Part shown: positions 1 through 6,543 of the stretch, piece after piece
Layout: every line of letters starts with the position of its first letter
Numbering within the stretch: position 1 is the first letter of the stretch
Assembly (NCBI GenBank): GCA_026393655.1
Contig: JAPKZT010000066.1
Span: 1-6,931 of the forward strand
Direction of reading: 5' to 3'
Length of the DNA stretch: 6,931 nt
DNA from: Actinomycetota bacterium
GTDB taxonomy: Bacteria; Actinomycetota; Acidimicrobiia; Acidimicrobiales; Ilumatobacteraceae
Program-made: the position numbers and the translations under genes
The notes under the pieces: model-generated
The model's input: only the letters and a program-made list of their open reading frames with translations
Told to the model about the DNA's origin: nothing
Database searches by the model: none

Positions 1-2396
1 AAGGCGACGACTTGATTGCGACGATTGCCGAAAAAGCCGAGCAGTCGGGAGATGATTTGATCATCGTCACTGGTGACCGCGATAATTATCAGTTAGTTAG
101 CGACCCACATATCAGAGTTTTATACAACAAGCGTGGCGTCAGTGATTATGCGCTCTATGACGAAGCCGGCATTTTCGAGCGAACTGGTGTAACACCTAAA
201 CAATATGCCGATTATGCAGCGCTACGTGGAGACCCAAGCGACAACTTAGACGGTGTGCCAGGAGTGGGCGAGAAAACAGCTGCCAAACTGATCGTCAAAT
301 ATCTAACACTTGAGAATATTTTTGATCATGCTGACGAGCAGACACCAAAACTCAAACAAGCGTTAATAGAAAATCGTGAGCGAGTGATTCGAAATGCGAA
401 ATTGATGGTTTTGCGACGAGACGCACCAGTCGAGATTGATATTCATGATTCGGTGCCCAAGCCCCGGGTAGATGATGTCAAGAAGATGTTTGCAACTTTC
501 GAGTTTCGCACCATGAATGCAAGATTTATTGAGGCCCTTAAGCACTTTCCAATTGATCTCTCGCAAACCTCGGCATCCGATGCGAGTAGCGCGAAGTTAT
601 CTGTTGCCAACTCTGACGATCAATCGGCAAGTGTGTTGAGTGCGGTCGTTTCTATTTGCAAGGATGCAAACTCGGCGCTTGCAGTTTTAAAAACTAATTC
701 TGTCAGTGATATTGCCGCAGCATGGGTCGGCGACCCAGGAAGATCTGATTTACTTGGTCTCGCCGTCGTCACTGACAAGACAACTCGTGCTGTCAGTTGG
801 ATTACGAAGTCACTTTTAACTGAATCATCTGTGAAGAAGTTTCTTCTCGCAAACTGGCAGTTCCGTGGTCATAACATCAAGCCACTGTTGCGAAGTTTGT
901 TACAACTCGACATTGATCTGAAACACATGACGCTTGATACGGCGATAGCAGCGTATTTGCTCGACCCATCTGAATCTCGCTACGAGATCAGTCAAGTAGT
1001 TGAACGCTACGCAGGTCTCGTATTTGACACAATTGCGACGATTACGCAAGAGGGTCAATTGAGTTTCAACACCGTAGATTCAGAAAGTTCATCCAGTGCT
1101 CTTGCGGCTAATAATGCATTAGGTGTTTGTGTTGTAGCGGATCTGTTAATCAATGCACTTGAACAACAAAAATTGACCAAACTCTATTTTGACATCGAGC
1201 ATCCACTTGTGCGAGTGCTCGCCAAGATGGAGTTTCTTGGTGTGCTAGTAGACGTCAAACAGTTGAATGCGATTAATGATCGTTTGACTGGCGAATGCCT
1301 GAAACTGACTAAGCATCTGCACCAGATTGCCAAGCAAGAGTTCAACCTCAACTCTCCGTTACAACTTCGCAAGATTCTCTATGAAGACAAGAAGCTGACT
1401 CCAGGAAAAAAGAATAAGACAGGACCTTCAACCGACGCGGCAACTCTAGAGAAACTCAAAGATCAATGGCCAGAGTTCATTGAGCCCTTGCTTGAGTATC
1501 GCGAAGTTGAAAAACTACGTTCAACATACGGAGAAGGATTGCTATCTTGCGTTGGCGTTGATAAGCGAATTCATGCAACGTTTAATCAAACCGTGGCGCG
1601 AACAGGTCGACTTAGTAGCGATCAACCGAACCTGCATAATATTCCGATACGGAGCGAGCAAGGAAAAGTTTTTCGAACTGCATTCGTGCCGCGCGGACAG
1701 GCAAGATTTTTGGTCGCCGACTATAACCAAATCGAGTTGCGATGCATCGCGCATCTTGCCAACGATCCAGGTTTGATTGAAGCGTTCAACAACAATGTTG
1801 ATGTTCATAATGTGACGGCGGCGAATGTGTTTGGTGTTGCGCTAAATAAAGTGACCAGTGAACAGAGGTCTAAGGCAAAAATGGTTTCATATGGTTTGGC
1901 GTACGGAATGGAGGCTTACGGGCTTGCGCAGCGATTGGCAATCGGTGTCAGTGAAGCCAGTGAAATTCTTGAGGCCTATTTCAAGGCGTTCCCACGAGTG
2001 AAGAAATATATGGATGAAACAGTTGAAGAGGCACGCAAGCGTGGATACACGGAAACATTGTTTGGCCGTCGAAGAACGATTCCCGAACTGCAGAATCCAA
2101 ACTTTAGAATTCGTCAAATAGGCGAGCGTCAAGCAATGAATTCGGGGATACAAGGACTTGCCGCCGACATATTTAAAGTCGCACTTGTGCGTATCGATGC
2201 AGAACTAGAAGCCGGCAAATTTGAGTCGCAACTCGTGTTGCAGGTTCATGACGAAGTGATTCTTGAGGCCATAGCCAGTGAGGAAGTTGCCGTCGAGAAA
2301 CTCGTGCGTGACACGATGTGCTCGGCAGCCAAACTATCGGTGTCCCTTGAAGTCAATCTCGCATGGGGCGATACCTGGGCTTCGGCCAAATCTTAG
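1..2396 (+). CDS. polA: DNA polymerase I, 5'-truncated by the window edge
   Basis: Family A DNA polymerase for Okazaki-fragment maturation and repair gap filling in the cytoplasm. The first full codon is at 3, the frame is open to the edge, and 797 residues are present; by comparison with Taq and E. coli about 116 are missing, so the full protein would be near 910, normal for PolA. Numbering from Gly at position 3: the 5'-nuclease part (about 1-175) has D2/D3, GDRD (D25, D27) and GDPSDN (D77, D80), followed by the helix-hairpin-helix GVPGVGEKT. The middle 3'-5' exonuclease-like domain (about 230-390) lacks the catalytic acids. The polymerase domain (about 390-797) has TGRLSSDQPN, motif A DYNQIELR (D573, steric-gate E578), motif B from R622 to Y630-G631, and motif C QVHDE (D750, E751). 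Stop is TAG at 2394. Tyr at the O-helix Phe position and a dead exonuclease match actinobacterial Pol I. The TTG at 12 is internal, not a start. Identity is very secure. Confidence 0.98.
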   Translation, partial: GDDLIATIAEKAEQSGDDLIIVTGDRDNYQLVSDPHIRVLYNKRGVSDYALYDEAGIFERTGVTPKQYADYAALRGDPSDNLDGVPGVGEKTAAKLIVKYLTLENIFDHADEQTPKLKQALIENRERVIRNAKLMVLRRDAPVEIDIHDSVPKPRVDDVKKMFATFEFRTMNARFIEALKHFPIDLSQTSASDASSAKLSVANSDDQSASVLSAVVSICKDANSALAVLKTNSVSDIAAAWVGDPGRSDLLGLAVVTDKTTRAVSWITKSLLTESSVKKFLLANWQFRGHNIKPLLRSLLQLDIDLKHMTLDTAIAAYLLDPSESRYEISQVVERYAGLVFDTIATITQEGQLSFNTVDSESSSSALAANNALGVCVVADLLINALEQQKLTKLYFDIEHPLVRVLAKMEFLGVLVDVKQLNAINDRLTGECLKLTKHLHQIAKQEFNLNSPLQLRKILYEDKKLTPGKKNKTGPSTDAATLEKLKDQWPEFIEPLLEYREVEKLRSTYGEGLLSCVGVDKRIHATFNQTVARTGRLSSDQPNLHNIPIRSEQGKVFRTAFVPRGQARFLVADYNQIELRCIAHLANDPGLIEAFNNNVDVHNVTAANVFGVALNKVTSEQRSKAKMVSYGLAYGMEAYGLAQRLAIGVSEASEILEAYFKAFPRVKKYMDETVEEARKRGYTETLFGRRRTIPELQNPNFRIRQIGERQAMNSGIQGLAADIFKVALVRIDAELEAGKFESQLVLQVHDEVILEAIASEEVAVEKLVRDTMCSAAKLSVSLEVNLAWGDTWASAKS

Positions 2397-2430
2397 AGAC
2401 CGACAGCCAAATCAAGTGGACATCGGCAAA

Positions 2431-2458
2431 TTGTAAGGCTGCTCGGGTAGGCTAAATC
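2431..2458 (+). promoter_or_regulatory. Possible promoter for rpsA
   Basis: In the 100-bp gap after polA, TTGTAA (2431-2436) resembles a -35 box and is followed 16 nt later by TAAATC (2453-2458). An overlapping TAGGCT (2448-2453) fits the TANNNT -10 pattern common in actinobacteria but sits only 11 nt from TTGTAA. Either would start a transcript roughly 30-40 nt before the rpsA start. The matches are partial. The argument is mainly that S1 needs high expression and this is the only sizeable gap before it. No intrinsic terminator for polA is visible. Confidence 0.25.
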
Positions 2459-2459
2459 G

Positions 2460-2485
2460 TCCCATCCGCCTCTCCCATCCACCGA
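2460..2485 (+). repeat. Imperfect 13-nt tandem duplication in the rpsA leader
   Basis: TCCCATCC occurs at 2460-2467 and again at 2473-2480, giving two imperfect 13-nt units in a pyrimidine-rich tract almost free of G. It lies just before the putative rpsA start. It could be a neutral slippage product or part of the 5' untranslated leader. Function is unknown. Confidence 0.5.
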
Positions 2486-2496
2486 AAGCAACACTT

Positions 2497-3819
2497 GTGT
2501 CAACCGATCAAATAATAATGACCTCCCCAGCAATGGGAACCTTCGACTCAGAAGGAAATTACACTCCTCGAAAAGTTACTGAACGAGATGTTTCGTTTGC
2601 AGACTCAATCAACGAAACAATGGTTGAACTAAAAGAAGGAAAGTTAGTCACCGGCACCGTCGTGCGAATTACGCGAGATGAAGTTCTCGTTGAGATTGGA
2701 TACAAGACCGAAGGCGTAATTCTTAATCGCGAACTTTCGATTCGGCAAGATGCTGATCCAAATACAATCGTTAAATTAGGCGAGAAGATTGAGACTTTGA
2801 TTCTCACACTCGAAGACAAAGAAGGTCGATTACTCCTCTCCAAAAAACGTGCTCAATATGAGCGGGCTTGGGGCGATATTGAAAAGGTCAAGAACAGCGA
2901 CGGAACTGTTGAAGGCGTAGTTATCGAAGCAGTCAAGGGCGGGTTAATCGTTGACATTGGTCTTCGTGGTTTCTTGCCAGCATCGCTTGTTGAGTTGCGA
3001 CGAGTGCGCGATCTTGCGCCTTATCTTGGTCAACGAATCACAGCCAAGATTCTTGAACTTGATCGTCAACGAAATAATGTCGTTCTTTCTCGTCGCGCGC
3101 TGTTAGAGCAGAGCCAAAAGGGCACTCAAAGTGACTTCCTTGAGAATCTTACGATCGGCGAAGTTCGTACTGGTCGCGTTTCAAGTGTCGTTGCTTTCGG
3201 AGCGTTCGTTGATCTGGGTGGCATGGATGGTTTGATTCACGTTTCTGAAATGTCATGGAAGCATGTTGACAATCCAAGTGAAGTCGTAAAGATCGGCGAT
3301 GAGGTTTCTGTGAAAGTACTCGAGATTGATCGCGAGCGCGACCGAATAAGTCTTTCGCTTAAAGCAACACAACAAGACCCATGGCAGGAGTTTGCTTCAA
3401 GTCATCAGGTTGGTCAACTTGTTTATGGACGAGTAACAAAACTTGTTCCGTTCGGTGGATTCGTTCAAGTCGGTGATGGCATTGAAGGTCTCGTGCATAT
3501 CTCTGAGATGTCAACACACCATGTTGAGGCACCAGAACAAGTTGTAACACCTAGTGAAGAACTCTGGGTAAAAATTATTGATCTCGATCTTGCGCGTCGT
3601 CGAATTAGTTTGTCAATTAAGCAAGCCGCAGAGGGTGGCGAATTGGCAGAAGAATACCGAGGTCAGTTTCAAACTGACGAGCAGGGCAACTGGGTCAGCG
3701 GAGACGATTCAACTCGCGAGTCAGCATGGGCTGAGTTCTTTGATCCAAATGCGGTTGCTTCAACAGATGCACCAGCGGTCGAAGTCGCTGATGCACCTGC
3801 AACTGAAACCCCTCAATAA
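2497..3819 (+). CDS. rpsA: 30S ribosomal protein S1, four-repeat actinobacterial type
   Basis: Ribosomal protein S1 binds mRNA at the 30S platform and promotes translation initiation. The 440-residue product carries four S1 (OB-fold) RNA-binding repeats at about 48-117, 137-200, 221-290 and 306-375. Repeats 3 and 4 are the most alike, sharing the pattern GRV..FG.FV, then GL(I/V)H(V/I)SEMS and RISLS(L/I)K. The segment DEGRLLLSKKRAQYERAW-like (106-125) and GLRGFLPASLVE (155-166) closely match mycobacterial S1. E. coli S1 has six repeats and about 557 residues; four is usual for Actinomycetota. The tail (about 380-440) is acidic and Ala/Pro-rich; its DEQGN (394-398) is also found in mycobacterial S1. 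The start is uncertain: GTG at 2497 has only a weak GAAAG 8 nt upstream, and ATG codons at 2518 and 2533 are in frame, so the product may be 433 or 428 residues. Stop is TAA at 3817. Own promoter is likely. Confidence 0.97.
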   Translation: MSTDQIIMTSPAMGTFDSEGNYTPRKVTERDVSFADSINETMVELKEGKLVTGTVVRITRDEVLVEIGYKTEGVILNRELSIRQDADPNTIVKLGEKIETLILTLEDKEGRLLLSKKRAQYERAWGDIEKVKNSDGTVEGVVIEAVKGGLIVDIGLRGFLPASLVELRRVRDLAPYLGQRITAKILELDRQRNNVVLSRRALLEQSQKGTQSDFLENLTIGEVRTGRVSSVVAFGAFVDLGGMDGLIHVSEMSWKHVDNPSEVVKIGDEVSVKVLEIDRERDRISLSLKATQQDPWQEFASSHQVGQLVYGRVTKLVPFGGFVQVGDGIEGLVHISEMSTHHVEAPEQVVTPSEELWVKIIDLDLARRRISLSIKQAAEGGELAEEYRGQFQTDEQGNWVSGDDSTRESAWAEFFDPNAVASTDAPAVEVADAPATETPQ

Positions 3820-3884
3820 CCATAAGGAAACTATTTCTTGAGCGCAGGCTCTTTAATTAGCGTCAAGCAAACTGGTCTAGATAC

Positions 3885-3889
3885 GGTGA
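3885..3889 (+). promoter_or_regulatory. Ribosome binding site of coaE
   Basis: GGTGA matches part of the anti-Shine-Dalgarno complement TAAGGAGGTGA and ends 7 nt before the ATG at 3897. It is the only convincing Shine-Dalgarno sequence at any of the four starts in the window and fixes the coaE start. Confidence 0.6.
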
Positions 3890-3896
3890 GATTCAA

Positions 3897-4490
3897 ATGA
3901 TTCTCATTGGGCTCACTGGCGGCATCGGTTGTGGAAAATCTGAGGTCTCGCGTCTTTTAGAGAAGCGTGGTGCAATAGTTGTCGATGCAGATTTGATTGT
4001 TCGAGAATTGCAACAGCCTGGCGCAGAGATCTTTCTTCGCATGGTTGAAATGTTTGGTGAAAAAGTTGTCGCTACCGATGGATCACTAAATCGTGCTGTT
4101 GTTGCCAGTGAAGTTTTTAAGGATGCCGATCTTCTTAAAAAATTGAATTCTCTGATTCACCCGGTTGTTCGACGTGTTATGAATGAGCGAGTTGAAGGTC
4201 ATCGTGCGACTAATAATGTCGTGATTTTAGATATTCCGTTACTAGTAGAGAATCCGCGCGAAGGACTAGATGGTGTGTTGGTTGTAGATCTCGATCCGCA
4301 AATCGCAATCGAACGCATAGTTTCGCAACGCAACATGACGATCGAGGATGCCAAAGCCCGAGTATCGGCACAGTCAACTCGTGAGCAACGTCTTGCAATT
4401 GCGGACCATGTTGTTGATAATTCTGGTGATCGCGACGCACTTTCGGTACAGGTTGAAGCGGCGTGGTCGTGGATCACATCTCTCCAATGA
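3897..4490 (+). CDS. coaE: Dephospho-CoA kinase
   Basis: CoaE phosphorylates the 3'-hydroxyl of the ribose of dephospho-CoA with ATP, the final step of coenzyme A synthesis, in the cytosol. The 197-residue protein has the usual single-domain size. It shows the P-loop GGIGCGKS (8-15) inside GLTGGIG, the DAD segment (30-32) near the start of the substrate-binding region, IHP (87-89), DIPLLVE (112-118), the lid segment around SQRNM (143-147) with R145, and DNSG (174-177) near the C terminus. The family more often has Ser or Ala than Cys at P-loop position 12. Mycobacterial CoaE carries an extra C-terminal GrpB/UPF0157-like domain; this one ends at residue 197 without it. The ATG at 3897 has a good ribosome binding site and begins directly at the conserved first strand. 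The TGA stop overlaps the uvrB start. It lies 77 bp after rpsA, so co-transcription with rpsA is possible. Confidence 0.97.
   Translation: MILIGLTGGIGCGKSEVSRLLEKRGAIVVDADLIVRELQQPGAEIFLRMVEMFGEKVVATDGSLNRAVVASEVFKDADLLKKLNSLIHPVVRRVMNERVEGHRATNNVVILDIPLLVENPREGLDGVLVVDLDPQIAIERIVSQRNMTIEDAKARVSAQSTREQRLAIADHVVDNSGDRDALSVQVEAAWSWITSLQ
4487..4490 (+). other. ATGA stop/start overlap of coaE and uvrB
   Basis: The last four bases of coaE read ATGA: TGA (4488-4490) ends coaE and ATG (4487-4489) begins uvrB in another frame. This arrangement is a common sign of translational coupling on a shared mRNA and decides between the two possible uvrB starts. Confidence 0.8.
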
Positions 4491-6523
4491 GCGAGCGAAA
4501 ATTCGTCGTTGAGTCACCATTCACCCCAGCAGGTGATCAACCGGAAGCAATATTGAAACTTGCCGAGGGCGTAGATCGAGGCGACCGGTTTCAAACACTT
4601 TTAGGCATAACCGGATCGGGCAAATCCGCGACAATCGCATGGACAATAGAGAAAGTGCAAAGGCCGACATTGATATTGGCTCCGAATAAATCGTTGGCGG
4701 CCCAACTCGCTCAAGAGATGCGAGAGTTCTTTCCGAATAATCGTGTTGAGTATTTCGTTAGTTACTACGACTACTACCAACCGGAGGCTTATATTGCGTC
4801 GAGTGACACGTTTATCGAAAAAGACTCTTCAATCAACGATGAGATTGATCGGCTGCGTCACTCTGCGACAGCGGCATTATTAACTCGGCGCGACACAATT
4901 GTTGTTGCATCTGTAAGTTGCATCTACGGCATGGGTGATCCGGGCGAGTACCGCGGCAATTTGCTCGAACTGCATGTGGGTGTTGATTATGACCAGCGAA
5001 GTATTTTGGCACGTCTTGTTGGTTTGCAATACGACAGAAATGATCTCACTTTGGGCAGAGGAAACTTTCGCGTTCGCGGCGACACAATTGAAGTTCATCC
5101 GGCATACGACGAGACAGTAACCCGATTTGAGATGTTCGGTGACACGGTTGAAAGAATCACCGTGATCGACCCCGTGACTGGTGAGACATTGCGTGACTTA
5201 ACTGAGGTTGTTGTGTTTCCGGCGACTCACTATGTCGCGGGTGAAGAGCGAATGCGAATCGCTATGGCCAAGATTGAGATCGAACTGGCCGAACGTCTAA
5301 AGATTTTTGAGGTCGAAGGAAAATTGCTTGAAGCGCAACGTATACGAATGCGCACGATGTTTGATCTTGAGATGATGAAAGAAGTTGGTTATTGCAACGG
5401 AATTGAAAACTATTCAATGCACATTGATGGTCGAAATTCTGGTGAACCACCGTTCACGTTGCTTGATTACTTTCCGAAGGATTTTTTGCTCGTGATCGAC
5501 GAAAGCCATGTTGCGATACCCCAACTACATGGCCAGTTTGCAGGTGACCGAAGTCGAAAGCAGACATTAGTTGAACACGGATTTCGATTGCCATCAGCGA
5601 TGGATAACCGACCTCTGCAATTTGAAGAGACAATGGAGAGACTTAACCAATGTATTTTCCTCTCTGCGACGCCAGCGAAGTTTGAACTCTCGCTGAGTGA
5701 TCAAATTGTTGAACAGATCGTTCGACCTACTGGATTAATTGATCCCGAGGTAATGGTGCGACCAACACTAGGACAGATAGATGACTTGATAGAGATGATC
5801 AGATCTAAAACTGCTCAAGGTGACCGAACTTTAGTTACGACTCTGACGAAAAAAATGTCCGAGGATCTTTCTGAATATTTGATCGAACAAGGACTCCGCG
5901 TTCGTTACTTACATTCAAATATTGACACCATTGAAAGAATCGAAATATTGCGTGCGCTGCGGCTTGGTGAATTCGATGTATTGGTCGGGATCAACTTATT
6001 GCGTGAGGGTCTTGACCTTCCAGAAGTGTCGCTGGTCGCGATATTAGATGCCGATAAACAAGGCTTTCTTCGAAGTCAAACTTCACTTATCCAAATGATC
6101 GGTCGCGCTGCACGAAATGTTGACGGTCAAGTGATCATGTACGCCGACAATCGCACACCAGCAATGGAGTTCGCAATCTCCGAAACGGCTCGAAGGCGAG
6201 AACTACAGATTGCCTACAACCTCAAACACGGCATTGATCCGCAGACCGTGCGTAAGGCGATCGGTGACATATTGTCGGTTCTTCGCCCTGCGTCTGCCGG
6301 TGCCAACGGAGCGCCTTATCCCGGTAAAGGAAAGCGCAAGGATCACGAACGAGACAAAGTGATGCGTGAATTGAGAGCACTTCCAGATGGCGAATTGGCT
6401 CGTCTCATTGCGACTCTTGAAGAAGAAATGAATCAAGCCGCTGAAGAATTGAAGTTTGAATATGCAGCCCGTCTGCGTGATGAAGTTAAAGAATTAGAGC
6501 GCGAGCTACGAGATGCGCACTAA
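4487..6523 (+). CDS. uvrB: Excinuclease ABC subunit B (UvrB)
   Basis: UvrB is the damage-verifying helicase-like subunit of nucleotide excision repair; it is loaded by UvrA and then recruits UvrC. The 678-residue product is of normal family length. Visible in order: TPAGDQP (13-19), Walker A GITGSGKS (40-47), the lesion-probing beta-hairpin VSYYDYYQPEAY (91-102) with Y93, Y94, Y96 and Y97, helicase motif II DESH (338-341), motif III SATP (393-396), motif V GINLLREGLDLPE (501-513), motif VI QMIGRAARN (536-544), and a C-terminal UVR (UvrB/UvrC interaction) coiled-coil segment at about 636-675. Walker A ends in Ser rather than Thr, as in mycobacterial UvrB. I chose ATG at 4487 because it makes an ATGA overlap with the coaE stop and begins close to the conserved N terminus. 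An in-frame GTG at 4463 would add eight non-conserved residues read within coaE. No Shine-Dalgarno sequence is apparent, consistent with translational coupling. Confidence 0.98.
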   Translation: MSERKFVVESPFTPAGDQPEAILKLAEGVDRGDRFQTLLGITGSGKSATIAWTIEKVQRPTLILAPNKSLAAQLAQEMREFFPNNRVEYFVSYYDYYQPEAYIASSDTFIEKDSSINDEIDRLRHSATAALLTRRDTIVVASVSCIYGMGDPGEYRGNLLELHVGVDYDQRSILARLVGLQYDRNDLTLGRGNFRVRGDTIEVHPAYDETVTRFEMFGDTVERITVIDPVTGETLRDLTEVVVFPATHYVAGEERMRIAMAKIEIELAERLKIFEVEGKLLEAQRIRMRTMFDLEMMKEVGYCNGIENYSMHIDGRNSGEPPFTLLDYFPKDFLLVIDESHVAIPQLHGQFAGDRSRKQTLVEHGFRLPSAMDNRPLQFEETMERLNQCIFLSATPAKFELSLSDQIVEQIVRPTGLIDPEVMVRPTLGQIDDLIEMIRSKTAQGDRTLVTTLTKKMSEDLSEYLIEQGLRVRYLHSNIDTIERIEILRALRLGEFDVLVGINLLREGLDLPEVSLVAILDADKQGFLRSQTSLIQMIGRAARNVDGQVIMYADNRTPAMEFAISETARRRELQIAYNLKHGIDPQTVRKAIGDILSVLRPASAGANGAPYPGKGKRKDHERDKVMRELRALPDGELARLIATLEEEMNQAAEELKFEYAARLRDEVKELERELRDAH

Positions 6524-6543
6524 CAGTTTGTAGCCTGCCTGTG

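Noticed and set aside
1480..1776. 98-codon open frame inside polA and several minus-strand frames of 62-94 codons across all genes
   Set aside because: All sit inside strongly conserved genes in other frames, with no ribosome binding site or family resemblance.
3578..3841. 87-codon plus-strand open frame overlapping the end of rpsA
   Set aside because: It lies almost wholly within rpsA in another frame, has no recognisable domain, and its sequence reflects the S1 coding bias.
3840..3858. Possible terminator after rpsA: GAGC-GCAG-GCTC followed by TTTAATT
   Set aside because: The stem is only 4 bp and the T run is interrupted. The adjacent GAAA/TTTC pairing just upstream is equally weak. It might attenuate transcription but does not support a terminator call.
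3882..3887. TACGGT as a -10 box for a coaE promoter
   Set aside because: It fits TANNNT but has no -35 partner, overlaps the ribosome binding site, and would start the transcript at about the ATG, in conflict with use of that site.
4309..4325. LexA-like sequence TCGAAC followed by GTTTCG within coaE
   Set aside because: The spacer is 5 rather than 4 nt and the second half-site is imperfect. It lies in conserved coaE coding sequence about 160 bp before uvrB, so chance is the better explanation.
4463..4486. GTG at 4463 as the uvrB start
   Set aside because: The added eight residues are not UvrB-like and the ATG at 4487 gives the typical stop/start overlap.
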